Below, in pieces: positions 54,064-63,612 of a stretch of 64,000 nt of DNA. The stretch is from Tibeticola sediminis (GTDB lineage Bacteria; Pseudomonadota; Gammaproteobacteria; Burkholderiales; Burkholderiaceae_C), in contig NZ_RKQL01000001.1 of assembly GCF_003843835.1 (NCBI RefSeq), positions 1 to 64,000 on the forward strand, given 5' to 3'. The first letter of the stretch is position 1. Each line of letters begins with the position of its first letter. The notes below the pieces were generated by a model. That model was not told the origin of the DNA. It saw nothing but the letters and a program-made list of their open reading frames with translations, and did no database searches. The position numbers and the translations under genes are program-made.

Positions 54064-54609
54064 TCAGTCGCCACGCACCGCGCCGAGGAAGGTCTCGACG
54101 ACGGCCGGGTCGGTCTTGGCGCCATAGACCGCCGCATGCACGACCCACACGCCGTTGGGATCGGTGCGCGCAAACCAGACGGCGCTGGCCTGCACCGGCT
54201 TACCGTCGGGTTGCGTGCCCCGCGCGTCGACCCGCACCGATTGCGGCAGCGCCAGCATGCCGCTGCCGCTTGGGGTGTAGGGCCGCTCCTGCACCTCGCT
54301 GGCATGCAGGGTTTGCAGCATGCTCTCGCGCCAGGCCGCGAGCACGGCGGCGGGCGAGGCTCCCGCGCTGAGCCGCGCGGCGGTCACGGCGAATGTGGTG
54401 CCCTGGGTGGCGCAACCGGTCATTTGTAAATCCACCAGTTCACCGGCGAGCGGCACGCGGCGGCTGGCCTGCTCGGGCTTGCACGGCAATTGGATGCGGA
54501 TCGGGGCTTGTTCCAGGCGCAGGTCGCGCCAATTCCAACTCGGACTGCAAGCGCCGAGCCCGAGGCCGGCAACCAGAAAGACGGGGACGAAAATGGCGCG
54601 AAACTTCAT
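54064..54609 (-). CDS. Putative lipoprotein, unknown function
   Basis: I do not recognise this 181-residue protein. It has a lipoprotein signal: basic start (MKFRAIF), hydrophobic stretch (VPVFLVAGLGLGA) and a lipobox ending in Cys24 (LGAC). The mature part contains two further cysteines (LPCKPEQ, GCATQG) that could form a disulfide, and an even beta-rich pattern. It is probably anchored in the outer membrane. The ATG at 54609 is preferred because GATAAT lies exactly 7 bases upstream, as in other candidate leaderless genes here; an ATG three codons earlier would overlap that box. Confidence 0.75.
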   Translation of the reverse strand: MKFRAIFVPVFLVAGLGLGACSPSWNWRDLRLEQAPIRIQLPCKPEQASRRVPLAGELVDLQMTGCATQGTTFAVTAARLSAGASPAAVLAAWRESMLQTLHASEVQERPYTPSGSGMLALPQSVRVDARGTQPDGKPVQASAVWFARTDPNGVWVVHAAVYGAKTDPAVVETFLGAVRGD

Positions 54610-54666
54610 GCGGGTCATTATCGCGGCAGCGATGCGCGGGTTTGCGCCGGTTGGTGCCGCTTTGCG

Positions 54667-54672
54667 CACAAT
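54667..54672 (+). promoter_or_regulatory. Possible -10 box of the CoA transferase gene
   Basis: CACAAT lies 6 bases before the ATG; the region is a narrow divergent promoter with the lipoprotein gene (69 bp between starts). Confidence 0.3.
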
Positions 54673-54678
54673 GCAGGC

Positions 54679-55914
54679 ATGAACGCACTCGACGGTATCC
54701 GCATCCTCGACCTCTCCCGCGTGCTCGCCGGGCCCTGGTGCACCCAGACCCTGGCTGACCTCGGCGCCGATGTCATCAAGGTCGAACGCCCCGGCAGCGG
54801 CGACGACACCCGCCATTGGGGGCCACCGTTCCTCAAAGACACGAGCGGACGCGACACACCCGAAGCCGCCTACTACCTCGGCACCAACCGCAACAAGCGC
54901 TCGATCACCTGCGACCTGTCGCACCCCGAGGGCCAGGCGCTGATCCGCGCGCTGGTGCTGCATTGCGACGTGTTCATTGAAAACTTCAAAGTCGGTGACA
55001 TGGCGCGATATGGGCTCGATGCGGCCAGCCTGCACGCGATCAACCCGCGCCTCGTCTACTGCAGCGTCACCGGCTTTGGCCAGACCGGCCCCTACCGCGA
55101 GCGCGCCGGGTACGACTATGCGATCCAAGGCATGGGCGGGCTCATGAGCGTGACCGGCGAGCGCGACGAACGGGGCGGCGGACCGCAAAAAGTCGGTGTG
55201 GCGGTCGCAGATCTGTTCACCGGGCTGTACGCCACGGTCGCCATTCTCGCGGCCTTACGCCACGCCGAGCGCACCGGCGAGGGCCAGGTGATCGACGCCG
55301 CCTTGCTCGACGCGCAAGTGGCCATGCTGGCCAACCTGGGCGCGAACTATCTCGTGAGCGGCCAGGTGCCGCGCCGCATGGGCAATGCCCACCAAAACAT
55401 CGTGCCCTATCAGGTGTTCGAAGTCGCGCCCGCCCCGGACGGAACGCGCGAACACATCATTCTGGCGGTCGGCAACGACGGACAGTTCGCCCGCTTCTGC
55501 GCGGTAGCGGGGCGGCCCGACCTGGCCGAGGACCCTCGCTTTGCCCACAACCCCGAGCGCGTGCGTCACCGCGACACCTTGATTCCGCTGCTCGAGTCGC
55601 TGCTGCGCCAGCGCAGCAAGGCCGACTGGCTCGCCGCGCTCGAAGCGGCGAAGGTGCCGTGCGGACCGATCAACAACCTCGCCGAGGTCTTTGCCGACCC
55701 GCAGGTGCGCGCGCGCGGCATGGTCGAGACCTGGGCGCACCCCTACAACCCCGAACTGCAGCTCGTGGCGAGCCCGCTCAAGCTCAGCGCGACACCGGTG
55801 CGACACGACCGCCCGCCGCCCCTGCTCGGACAGCACACCGACGAGGTGCTGCGCGAGTGGCTGGGCTGGGACGCGGCACGAATTGACGATCTGCGCAGCA
55901 AAGGAGTGATCTGA
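54679..55914 (+). CDS. CaiB/BaiF family CoA transferase
   Basis: Family III CoA transferase, 411 residues. It moves CoA between carboxylic acids through an aspartyl intermediate. The N-terminal signature (LDGIRILDLSRVLAGPWCTQTLADLGADVIKVE) and the catalytic Asp in VGVAVADLFTGLYA (near residue 176) are clear. Other landmarks are NRNKRSITCDL and FIENFKVGDMARYGLD. The substrate is not evident; many relatives act on formyl-, succinyl- or 2-methylacyl-CoA. It shares one base with the next gene (TGATG), so the two are coupled. Confidence 0.9.
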   Translation: MNALDGIRILDLSRVLAGPWCTQTLADLGADVIKVERPGSGDDTRHWGPPFLKDTSGRDTPEAAYYLGTNRNKRSITCDLSHPEGQALIRALVLHCDVFIENFKVGDMARYGLDAASLHAINPRLVYCSVTGFGQTGPYRERAGYDYAIQGMGGLMSVTGERDERGGGPQKVGVAVADLFTGLYATVAILAALRHAERTGEGQVIDAALLDAQVAMLANLGANYLVSGQVPRRMGNAHQNIVPYQVFEVAPAPDGTREHIILAVGNDGQFARFCAVAGRPDLAEDPRFAHNPERVRHRDTLIPLLESLLRQRSKADWLAALEAAKVPCGPINNLAEVFADPQVRARGMVETWAHPYNPELQLVASPLKLSATPVRHDRPPPLLGQHTDEVLREWLGWDAARIDDLRSKGVI

Positions 55915-56645
55915 TGGCGAATTTCGTTTTGGTTCATGGCGCCTGGCACGGGGGCTGGTGCTGGCGCGAGGTGGTGCGCCCGCTGGCACGCGCCGGGCAC
56001 CGGGTGCATGCGGTCACGCTCACGGGGCTGGGCGAGCGCGCGCATCTGCTCTCGCCCAGCATCACGCTCGAGACCCATATCGCCGACGTGATCGGCGTCA
56101 TCGAAGCCGAGGAACTCGACGCGGTCGTGCTCGCCGTGCACTCGTATGCGGGCATGCTGGGCACGGCGGTCGCCGACCGCATGGGCGAGCGGCTCGCGCA
56201 CCTGGTGTACGTGGACGCGGTCGTTCCCAAGCCTGGCGAGAGCTGGAGCAGCACCCACGCCAGCGCCACCCGGGAGGCCCGCCTGGCCGCCGCCCGCGCG
56301 CGTGCCGATTTCAGCTTTCCGCCGCCCGACCCCGCGGTGTTTGGGCTCTCGGCCGAACCGCATGCCAGGGTGGCGAGGCGGCAAACGCCGCACCCCGGTC
56401 ACACGTACGAGGCACCGCTCGATTTCGACGTGCAGCGGGTCGCCCGCGTGCCGCGCACCTTCATCGACTGCACCGCGCCGCCCCTGGCCACCATCGATGT
56501 GATCCGCCAGCGCGTGCGGGATGCGCGCTTCTGGGACGGCCACTGGCTCCCCGGCGCGCGCGTGGTCGAACTCGCCACCGGTCACGACCCCATGATCAGC
56601 GCACCCGAGGCGCTGGTGGACGTCCTGCTCGCCTGCGCGGCTTGA
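55914..56645 (+). CDS. Alpha/beta hydrolase
   Basis: Esterase-like alpha/beta hydrolase, 243 residues. The oxyanion motif is FVLVHGAWHGGWCW (near residue 4). The nucleophile Ser lies in AVHSYAGML (near residue 79; a variant of GXSXG with Val-His-Ser-Tyr-Ala). The catalytic His is in TGHDPMISAPEALVD near the C-terminus. The sequence resembles the plant methylesterase/EstC/pyrethroid hydrolase branch. It is translationally coupled to the CoA transferase, which suggests a shared acyl-CoA or ester degradation step (inference). A MITE-A terminal scrap follows its TGA. Confidence 0.85.
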   Translation: MANFVLVHGAWHGGWCWREVVRPLARAGHRVHAVTLTGLGERAHLLSPSITLETHIADVIGVIEAEELDAVVLAVHSYAGMLGTAVADRMGERLAHLVYVDAVVPKPGESWSSTHASATREARLAAARARADFSFPPPDPAVFGLSAEPHARVARRQTPHPGHTYEAPLDFDVQRVARVPRTFIDCTAPPLATIDVIRQRVRDARFWDGHWLPGARVVELATGHDPMISAPEALVDVLLACAA

Positions 56646-56658
56646 GGCAACGCCCTAA

Positions 56659-56819
56659 GGCAACGCTGAACAAGTCCCTCGCGCGTCGCACACCCCGGCT
56701 GCGGGCGGTCTGCTTCGTTGCAAATCCTCGCCATAGCTTCGGCTATGGCTGCGGTTTGCGCCTCGCATCCCATCCCGCGGCCAGGCGCGCGCCATCACGG
56801 GGACTTATTCAGCGTTGCC
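56659..56819 (-). mobile_element. MITE-A copy R7 (161 bp)
   Basis: Full element flanked by the exact direct repeat CTAA. A separate terminal scrap (TTGA then GGCAACG) precedes it, directly behind the stop codon of the hydrolase gene. The core is at 56719-56758 with perfect arms. Confidence 0.92.
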
Positions 56820-56862
56820 CTAAACTCACGCCGATGCATGAAGAACGCTCCAGGTGAATGAA

Positions 56863-57366
56863 ATGAAACCACACTTGCTCTATGCCGTCATCGCCGCCGT
56901 CGTGCTCGCGGTCGGTGGCTATCTGGCGCTCGGTACCGGCGCGACACCGGCGCCGCCATCCACCTTCGTGTTGCTCGACGGCAGCAAACAGACCACGGCG
57001 GACTTCAAGGGTCGGGTCCTGCTCGTGAACTTCTGGGCGACGACCTGCACGACCTGCGTGGCGGAAATGCCCAAGCTCGTCGCCACCCACGAGAAATACG
57101 CGCCTCGAGGCTATGAGACGCTGGCGGTCGCCATGCAGTACGACCCGCCCGCTTACGTGGTCAATTTCGCCCAGACGCGCAAGCTGCCGTTCAAGGTCGC
57201 CATCGACAACACCGGCAGCGTCGCCAAGGCGTGGGGCGACGTGCAACTCACACCCACCACCTATCTCGTCGACAAGCAGGGCCGCATCGTCAAGCGCTAT
57301 GTGGGCGAGCCCGACTTCGCCGAGCTGCACCGGTTGATCGAAGAACTGCTGCGGCAAAAGGCCTGA
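56863..57366 (+). CDS. TlpA-like thiol-disulfide protein
   Basis: Membrane-anchored thioredoxin-fold protein, 167 residues. One N-terminal helix (residues 5-25, YAVIAAVVLAVGGYLAL) holds it in the inner membrane facing the periplasm. The redox motif is NFWATTCTTCVAEMP (CTTC, near residue 60), and the cis-proline lies in VQLTPTTYLVD (near residue 130). It is of the TlpA/ResA type, which reduces disulfides in cytochrome maturation or similar targets. The ATG at 56863 is preceded by AGGTGA; a GTG three codons upstream is also possible. The gene ends at a strong bidirectional terminator. Confidence 0.88.
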   Translation: MKPHLLYAVIAAVVLAVGGYLALGTGATPAPPSTFVLLDGSKQTTADFKGRVLLVNFWATTCTTCVAEMPKLVATHEKYAPRGYETLAVAMQYDPPAYVVNFAQTRKLPFKVAIDNTGSVAKAWGDVQLTPTTYLVDKQGRIVKRYVGEPDFAELHRLIEELLRQKA

Positions 57367-57377
57367 GCCGTCACCAG

Positions 57378-57416
57378 AAAAAAGCCTGCCCGGGCGTGGC
57401 CGAGCAGGCTTTTTTG
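57378..57416. terminator. Bidirectional intrinsic terminator
   Basis: AAAAAAGCCTGC, a 14-base loop, then GCAGGCTTTTTT. It can stop transcripts from the TlpA-like gene (plus) and from the cytochrome c' gene (minus). Confidence 0.88.
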
Positions 57417-57418
57417 AT

Positions 57419-57475
57419 TATTTCTGGCCGTACGCCAGCGCAATTCGGACTTTTCTTGCTATCAATTCAAAAGCA
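57419..57475 (+). repeat. Repeat P copy 5
   Basis: TTTCTGGCCGTACGCCAGCG is followed by AATTCGGAC and CTTGCTATCAATTCAAAAGC. It lies between the bidirectional terminator and the end of the cytochrome c' gene. Confidence 0.55.
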
Positions 57476-57498
57476 AGCACCGTCCGGCTTGGGGTGAC

Positions 57499-57954
57499 TC
57501 ACTTGGCCCGGAAAGCGTCGTGGCAGGCCTTGCAAGTCTCGGCCGTCGGACCGAAAGCGGCCTTGAGGTTGTCGAGGTTGCCGGTCTTGGCGGCGGCAGC
57601 CAGCTTGGCGGCCTCGGCCTGGAGTTTTTCGGCGCCTTGCTTGAACTTGGCCTGTTCCTTCCAGATTTCAGGCTTGGCCTTGGTGTCGCCCAAGTCGGTG
57701 TCTGGGCCAAACGCCGACCACGGCAAGTGGCTCATGGTGGCGACGAGGTCGGCGTTCTCGGCAGCGGCCTTGGCGTCGAAGGGCGCCTTGCCGTTGACCA
57801 TCGCGCCGATGCGGCCAAAGTGCGCGCCCATCACCGTGAATGCGGCCTTGCGATACTTGATGGCGTCATCGGGTTTGGCGAATTGGGCCTGAGCGGGCGC
57901 GGTCAGCAGGGTCGCGGTGGCGGCCAAGGTCAAGAGGGCGAGTGTTTTCTTCAT
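57499..57954 (-). CDS. Cytochrome c'
   Basis: Periplasmic class II cytochrome c, 151 residues, a four-helix bundle with high-spin haem that binds nitric oxide. A signal peptide covers residues 1-23 (TLLTAPAQAQ). The haem motif CKACH lies near the C-terminus (ETCKACHDAFRAK), as is typical of class II. AAAGGA precedes the ATG. It is divergent from a cytochrome b gene, so both may be controlled from the same 148-bp region. Confidence 0.9.
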   Translation of the reverse strand: MKKTLALLTLAATATLLTAPAQAQFAKPDDAIKYRKAAFTVMGAHFGRIGAMVNGKAPFDAKAAAENADLVATMSHLPWSAFGPDTDLGDTKAKPEIWKEQAKFKQGAEKLQAEAAKLAAAAKTGNLDNLKAAFGPTAETCKACHDAFRAK

Positions 57955-58102
57955 GAACAGTCCTTTCGTTGAGTGCGTCAAATCAGCGTCGGGGCAGGGC
58001 CGAGTGAAACCGGCAACCGACGCCCGCCCCGCGCACGGGCTAAACTTGCTTGCAAGAGCCGGTTCGCCCGCATTGTGCCTTCCTTGTTTGAAAGTTGCTT
58101 GC

Positions 58103-58771
58103 ATGCCGTCCATTCGTGTCTGGGATCTGCCGACCCGCGTCTTCCACTGGGCGCTGGTGTTCTGCGTCGTTGGCCTCGTCATCACGGGGAACATCGGCGG
58201 CAACGCCATGGTCTGGCATTTCCGCATGGGGTACACCGTCGGCGCCTTGGTGCTGTTCCGGCTGCTTTGGGGGTTCTGGGGCGGATACTGGTCGCACTTT
58301 TCCCATTTCCCGGTGGGCCTGCAGACCCTCATTGCTTACCTGCGCGGGAAGGCAGCGCCGATCGTCGAGGTGGGTCACAACCCCTTGGGGTCGCTGTCGG
58401 TGTTCGCCATGCTCGCCGTACTCGCCGCTCAAGTGTCCACTGGGCTGATGAGTGACGATGAAATCGCCTTCCAAGGCCCGCTCACCCGCTTCGTGAGCGA
58501 GACGACGGTTTCCGCTGCCACCCACTACCACACCGAAGTGGGCAAGCTGCTGTTGATCGCGCTCGTGTGCCTGCACGTGGGGGCGGTCATCTATCACCAG
58601 CGCGTCAAACGGCACCCTCTGGTACAGGCCATGATCCGCGGCGACAAACCGGTGGATCCGGCGCTCCAGCCTCTGGCGGCCGCCGACGGTGTCGCTCAGC
58701 GGCTCCTGGCACTGGCGCTGTTCGGTATCTGCGCCGGCTTCATGGCTTGGGTGGCTGCTTTGGGTCGCTAA
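58103..58771 (+). CDS. Cytochrome b561-like membrane protein
   Basis: Di-haem cytochrome b of the prokaryotic b561/Ni-Fe hydrogenase b-subunit type, 222 residues with four or five helices. It begins MPSIRVWDLPTRVFHWALV, the usual start with the first haem His, and has further His residues in VWHFRMGYTVG, THYHTEVGKLLLIALVCLHVGAVIYH. It probably passes quinol electrons to the periplasmic cytochrome c' encoded opposite; this pair recurs in betaproteobacteria. The GNAT gene follows after 25 bp. Confidence 0.88.
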   Translation: MPSIRVWDLPTRVFHWALVFCVVGLVITGNIGGNAMVWHFRMGYTVGALVLFRLLWGFWGGYWSHFSHFPVGLQTLIAYLRGKAAPIVEVGHNPLGSLSVFAMLAVLAAQVSTGLMSDDEIAFQGPLTRFVSETTVSAATHYHTEVGKLLLIALVCLHVGAVIYHQRVKRHPLVQAMIRGDKPVDPALQPLAAADGVAQRLLALALFGICAGFMAWVAALGR

Positions 58772-58796
58772 AAGACATCCCGAATGGACGGTCGCC

Positions 58797-59315
58797 ATGA
58801 ACGACGAACGCCCGCTTGACCCCGACGCCGATCCACCCCTCCCGAGCGTAGAGCCCGCCGTGAGCGACGAGGATTTGGCTGCGGTCGCGGCACTGATGCG
58901 CGAATACGCGCAGAGCATCGGCGTGGACCTGTGTTTCCAGAACTTCGAAGCAGAGCTGGCCTCCTTGCCGGGCCCCTATCGCGCGCCCGATGGCGCCCTC
59001 TTTCTCGCCCGCGTCAACGGCGCTCCGGCAGGCTGCTGCGCGCTCAAGCCGCTGCCCGACGTGGACTACCCCAACGCCGCCGAAATGAAGCGGCTCTACG
59101 TCCGCAAACCCTTTCGCCGCTTTGGCCTGGGCCGGCAACTCGCCGAAGCCACGCTCGAAGCCGCGCGGCTGGCGGGTTACGACTGTGTGCTGCTCGACAC
59201 GCTCGACGACATGGAAGCGGCCCGCAGTCTCTATGCCGAGTTGGGCTTCGTCGAGATTCCTCCGTATTACTACAACCCGCTCGAGGGCGCGCACTACCTC
59301 AAGGTGGATCTGTAG
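58797..59315 (+). CDS. GNAT-family N-acetyltransferase
   Basis: Acetyltransferase of the GNAT superfamily, 172 residues. The acetyl-CoA loop reads VRKPFRRFGLGRQL (R/Q-X-X-G-X-G/A form, near residue 110), preceded by AEMKRLYV and followed by the C-terminal strand AARSLYAELGFVEIPPYYYNPLEGAHYLKV. The acceptor is unknown. It is probably co-transcribed with the cytochrome b gene. The region to the next gene holds only an inverted repeat (59365-59388, CCCGCCGCC / GGCGGCGGG). Confidence 0.85.
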   Translation: MNDERPLDPDADPPLPSVEPAVSDEDLAAVAALMREYAQSIGVDLCFQNFEAELASLPGPYRAPDGALFLARVNGAPAGCCALKPLPDVDYPNAAEMKRLYVRKPFRRFGLGRQLAEATLEAARLAGYDCVLLDTLDDMEAARSLYAELGFVEIPPYYYNPLEGAHYLKVDL

Positions 59316-59400
59316 CAGGATCACCCACGAGGCAGCGCCAGAGAAACCCCTTGGAATCCAAGCCCCCGCCGCCTCGAGTGGCGGCGGGCGGCGGCCTGGC

Positions 59401-59919
59401 TCAGCGCTGCCCCAGCCCTCGCGCCTGGGCCAACAAAGTTTGCGCGTCGCTGACCTCGAAGCGCCCCGGAGCCTCGATGTTGAGGCTCACCACGCGCCCA
59501 TCACGCACCAGCATCGAGTAGCGCGCGCTGCGCAGGCCAAAGCCCTTGCCGGTCAGGTCGAGTGTCAAACCGGTCGCCCGGGCGAACGCGGCATCCCCAT
59601 CCGCAAGCATGCGGATGCGACCTCCCACCTGTTGATCCTTCCCCCAAGCATGCATGACGAACGGGTCGTTCACGCTGAGGCACCAGATCTCATCGACCCC
59701 CGCCGCCTTGAACGCCTCGGCTTGATCGCGGTAACCGGGCAAATGCTGCGCCGAGCAAGTCGGCGTGAACGCTCCGGGCAAGCCAAAGAGCGCGATGGTC
59801 TTGCCCGCCGCAGCCTTTGCCACCGAAACCGGCGCCGGGCCGACTGCGCAGCCCTCTTGCGGCGCCTCCGCAAACTCGAACACCGTCACGTCCGGCAATG
59901 CATCACCCAACTGAATCAT
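59401..59919 (-). CDS. Peroxiredoxin (Prx5 type)
   Basis: Cytoplasmic thiol peroxidase of the Prx5/AhpE-like branch, 172 residues. The peroxidatic Cys lies in FGLPGAFTPTCSAQHLPGY (near residue 55), with the Thr and Pro that shape the pocket. A second Cys occurs in DEIWCLSVND, as in glutaredoxin-linked Prx5 proteins. It reduces H2O2 and organic peroxides. It follows the S10 terminator on the same strand, so it has its own promoter. Confidence 0.92.
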   Translation of the reverse strand: MIQLGDALPDVTVFEFAEAPQEGCAVGPAPVSVAKAAAGKTIALFGLPGAFTPTCSAQHLPGYRDQAEAFKAAGVDEIWCLSVNDPFVMHAWGKDQQVGGRIRMLADGDAAFARATGLTLDLTGKGFGLRSARYSMLVRDGRVVSLNIEAPGRFEVSDAQTLLAQARGLGQR

Positions 59920-59952
59920 GAAACCACTCCTTCTAAAAAACCACCAACAACA

Positions 59953-59985
59953 AAAAAGCGGTCCACATTGTGGACCGCTTTGCGA
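59953..59985 (-). terminator. Intrinsic terminator after rpsQ
   Basis: On the minus strand AAGCGGTCCAC / GTGGACCGCTT form an 11-bp stem with a 3-base loop, followed by TTTTTTG. It closes the S10 ribosomal cluster 28 bases after rpsQ. Confidence 0.9.
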
Positions 59986-60012
59986 TGTCTGAGCGTCCCG
60001 AGGGACTCTCGA

Positions 60013-60282
60013 TCAGACCGTCGGAGCTTTCTCGACCAAACGGGTGGCAACCCAGTTCTTGGTCTTGGAAATCGGCCGGCTCTCGGTGATTTCGATCACG
60101 TCGCCCAGTTGGAACTCGCCCTTCTCGTCGTGCGCGTGGTACTTGCTCGACTTCGCAACGATCTTGCCGTAGAGCTCATGCTTGACGCGACGCTCCACGA
60201 GCACCGTCACGGTCTTGGCGCGCTTGGCGCTCACCACTTTGCCAATCAAGGTGCGCTTGATGGATGTCTTTGCTTCCGTCAT
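60013..60282 (-). CDS. rpsQ: 30S ribosomal protein S17
   Basis: Primary 16S rRNA-binding protein of the 30S subunit, 89 residues with an OB fold. Conserved segments: [23 protein letters not shown] and [19 protein letters not shown]. The ATG at 60282 is preceded by AAGGAG five bases upstream; a GTG two codons earlier would overlap that site. It is the last gene of the cluster and is followed by a terminator; rplN does not follow. Confidence 0.95.
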   Translation of the reverse strand: MTEAKTSIKRTLIGKVVSAKRAKTVTVLVERRVKHELYGKIVAKSSKYHAHDEKGEFQLGDVIEITESRPISKTKNWVATRLVEKAPTV

Positions 60283-60291
60283 GGTCACTCC

Positions 60292-60489
60292 TTACTTGGC
60301 CGCCGCTTGCTTCTCAGCAAGGATGGTCTTGGCCCGTGCGATGTCTCGACGCGTCTGACGCAGCAAGCCCGTGTTGTTCAACTGTTGCGTCGCCTTCTGC
60401 ATCCGCAGGCCGAAATGGGCCTTTTGCAGCGATTTGATCTCGGCTTCGAGCCCGGCAACGTCTTTTTGGCGCAATTCAGCAGCTTTCAT
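60292..60489 (-). CDS. rpmC: 50S ribosomal protein L29
   Basis: Small helical protein near the exit tunnel of the 50S subunit, 65 residues. The family pattern [18 protein letters not shown] and [28 protein letters not shown] is clear. The ATG at 60489 (MKAAELRQ) fits the family; one seven codons earlier overlaps rplP. Confidence 0.94.
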   Translation of the reverse strand: MKAAELRQKDVAGLEAEIKSLQKAHFGLRMQKATQQLNNTGLLRQTRRDIARAKTILAEKQAAAK

Positions 60490-60506
60490 CGGTTTCTTCT
60501 CCTGAA

Positions 60507-60923
60507 TCATTGGCCAACCATACGCGCCACGAACGTGGTGCGCAGCGGAAGCTTCGCGGCGGCAAGGCGGAACGCTTCGCGCGCGAGCTGCTCAGGCACA
60601 CCGACGATTTCGTAAATCACCTTGCCCGGCTGGATTTCGGCGACGTAGTACTCGGGGTTGCCCTTACCGTTACCCATACGGACTTCAGCAGGCTTCGTCG
60701 AAATCGGCTTGTCGGGGAAGACGCGAATCCAGATCCGCCCACCCCGCTTGACGTGGCGCGAAATCGCGCGGCGGGCCGACTCGATCTGACGCGCGGTCAG
60801 ACGACCGCGGTCGATCGCCTTGAGGCCAAAGTCACCGAACGCAACCGTGTTCCCACGGGTGGCGATGCCGGTGTTCCGACCTTTTTGTTCCTTGCGGTAC
60901 TTTCTGCGTGCAGGTTGCAGCAT
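60507..60923 (-). CDS. rplP: 50S ribosomal protein L16
   Basis: Protein of the central 50S region near the A-site, 138 residues. It begins [21 protein letters not shown] and contains [26 protein letters not shown] and [15 protein letters not shown]. It follows rpsC after 2 bp. Confidence 0.96.
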   Translation of the reverse strand: MLQPARRKYRKEQKGRNTGIATRGNTVAFGDFGLKAIDRGRLTARQIESARRAISRHVKRGGRIWIRVFPDKPISTKPAEVRMGNGKGNPEYYVAEIQPGKVIYEIVGVPEQLAREAFRLAAAKLPLRTTFVARMVGQ

Positions 60924-60925
60924 CT

Positions 60926-61804
<879 letters not shown>

Positions 61805-61821
61805 AACGTCCAGGCCCCTTA

Positions 61822-62151
61822 TCAGTTGCCGACCGTCACGTAGACGTGACAGGTGGGTTTGCGAATCTGGTTACCGCGACCCTTCGCGCGCGCCGTGAAA
61901 CGACGCAGCGAAGGACCCTGCTCGACATAAATGCTCTTGACTTTGAGCTCGTCGATGTCGGCGCCATCGTTGTGCTCGGCGTTGGCAATCGCCGATTCGA
62001 GCACCTTCTTGATGATGACGGCCGCTTTTTTCTGCGTGAACTGCAGAATGTTGAGCGCCTGATCGACCTTTTTGCCGCGGATCAGATCAGCGACCAGACG
62101 GCCTTTGTCGACCGACAGACGAACGCCCCGAAGGACTGCACGTGTTTCCAT
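61822..62151 (-). CDS. rplV: 50S ribosomal protein L22
   Basis: Tunnel-wall protein of the 50S subunit, 109 residues. Conserved parts: [30 protein letters not shown] and the hairpin end [31 protein letters not shown]. Usual length; it follows rpsS after 9 bp. Confidence 0.96.
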   Translation of the reverse strand: METRAVLRGVRLSVDKGRLVADLIRGKKVDQALNILQFTQKKAAVIIKKVLESAIANAEHNDGADIDELKVKSIYVEQGPSLRRFTARAKGRGNQIRKPTCHVYVTVGN

Positions 62152-62160
62152 GGTCTTTCC

Positions 62161-62439
62161 TTATTTCTTCTGGACTTTCTTGTCCGCGGGGTGGCCCTTG
62201 AAGGTCCGCGTCAGCGCGAACTCCCCAAGTTTGTGGCCCACCATCTGGTCGGTGATGTACACCGGCACGTGTTGCTTGCCGTTGTGCACGGCGATCGTCA
62301 GACCGATGAATTCCGGCAGGATCATCGAGCGACGCGACCAAGTCTTGATCGGCTTCTTGTCCTTGGTGGCAATCGCCTTGTCGACCTTCGCCACCAGGTG
62401 GTGGTCAACAAACGGACCCTTTTTGAGAGAGCGAGTCAT
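62161..62439 (-). CDS. rpsS: 30S ribosomal protein S19
   Basis: Protein of the 30S head, 92 residues. [20 protein letters not shown] and [30 protein letters not shown] are hallmark segments. It follows rplB after 10 bp. Confidence 0.97.
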   Translation of the reverse strand: MTRSLKKGPFVDHHLVAKVDKAIATKDKKPIKTWSRRSMILPEFIGLTIAVHNGKQHVPVYITDQMVGHKLGEFALTRTFKGHPADKKVQKK

Positions 62440-62449
62440 TTGTTACCCC

Positions 62450-63274
62450 TTACTTCTTCCGACGCGACACGATCATGACTTGCGTGCGCTTGTTGTTGCG
62501 GGTGCGATAACCCTTGGTCAGATTGCCCCACGGGTCGACCGGCGGCTGACCCGTACCCGTGCGGCCTTCACCACCACCGTGCGGGTGGTCGATCGGGTTC
62601 ATCGCGACGCCACGGACCGTCGGACGGATACCCATCCAGCGCTTCACACCAGCCTTGCCCAGACGGCGCAGGCTGTGCTCCTCATTGGCGACCGAGCCGA
62701 TCGTGGCGCGACACTCGATGTGGATCTTGCGAACCTCGCCCGAGCGCATCCGCACCTGGGCGTAGGTTCCTTCGCGAGCCAGCAGCGTCGCCGACGTGCC
62801 GGCCGAGCGCACGAGCTGCGCACCGGCACCGGGCTTGAGCTCGATGCAGTGGATCGTCGAACCCACGGGGATGTTACGAATGGGCAGCGTGTTGCCGACG
62901 CGAATCGGCGCCTCGGAGCCGCTGACGATGGTCGCGCCCACTTCCAAGCCACGCGGCGCGATCACATAGCGGCGCTCGCCATCGGCGTAGCAGACCAGCG
63001 CGATGTGCGCAGAGCGGTTCGGGTCGTATTCGATGCGTTCGACCTTGGCAGGAATCCCGTCCTTGTTGCGACGGAAATCGACGACGCGGTAGTGGTGCTT
63101 ATGTCCACCGCCCTTGTGGCGCGTCGTGATGTGCCCGTTGTTGTTCCGCCCCGACTTCTGGTGCTGAGGCTCGAGCAGCGGCGCATAGGCCTCGCCCTTG
63201 TACAGATGGTCACGCGTGACCTTGACGACGCCACGACGGCCGGGCGAGGTCGGTTTGAGTTTGATGACAGCCAT
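62450..63274 (-). CDS. rplB: 50S ribosomal protein L2
   Basis: Large-subunit protein needed for subunit joining and peptidyl transfer, 274 residues. Landmarks are [22 protein letters not shown] (near residue 42) and the C-terminal [14 protein letters not shown] (near residue 225), which includes the His close to the active site. It lies 2 bp after rplW. Confidence 0.97.
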   Translation of the reverse strand: MAVIKLKPTSPGRRGVVKVTRDHLYKGEAYAPLLEPQHQKSGRNNNGHITTRHKGGGHKHHYRVVDFRRNKDGIPAKVERIEYDPNRSAHIALVCYADGERRYVIAPRGLEVGATIVSGSEAPIRVGNTLPIRNIPVGSTIHCIELKPGAGAQLVRSAGTSATLLAREGTYAQVRMRSGEVRKIHIECRATIGSVANEEHSLRRLGKAGVKRWMGIRPTVRGVAMNPIDHPHGGGEGRTGTGQPPVDPWGNLTKGYRTRNNKRTQVMIVSRRKK

Positions 63275-63276
63275 GA

Positions 63277-63612
63277 TTACGCAGCCTCCCCGGACAGGTT
63301 CAGCTCTTGACCCGGCTTGAGCATGACGTAAGCCTTGCGCACATGGTCGCGCCGGCCTACCGTCTTGCCAAACCGCTTGGTCTTACCTTTGACATTGACC
63401 ACCGAGACGCCCTGCACTTCGACTTTGAAGAGCAGTTCGACCGCTGCCTTGATCTCAGGCTTGGTCGCGTCGCGCAGCACCTTGAAGGTCACCGCGTTGG
63501 TCTTCTCGGCGACCATCGTGGCCTTTTCCGAAACGATCGGCGCCACGAGAACCTGCATCAAGCGGCCTTCGTCGAACTGGCGCTCCGCAGGCGTGGGATT
63601 GATCCGGCTCAT
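63277..63612 (-). CDS. rplW: 50S ribosomal protein L23
   Basis: Protein at the tunnel exit that docks trigger factor and SRP, 111 residues. It contains [19 protein letters not shown] (near residue 18) and [25 protein letters not shown]. The ATG at 63612 overlaps the rplD stop by 4 bp (ATGA). The 15-residue N-terminal extension is common in betaproteobacteria. Confidence 0.95.
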   Translation of the reverse strand: MSRINPTPAERQFDEGRLMQVLVAPIVSEKATMVAEKTNAVTFKVLRDATKPEIKAAVELLFKVEVQGVSVVNVKGKTKRFGKTVGRRDHVRKAYVMLKPGQELNLSGEAA

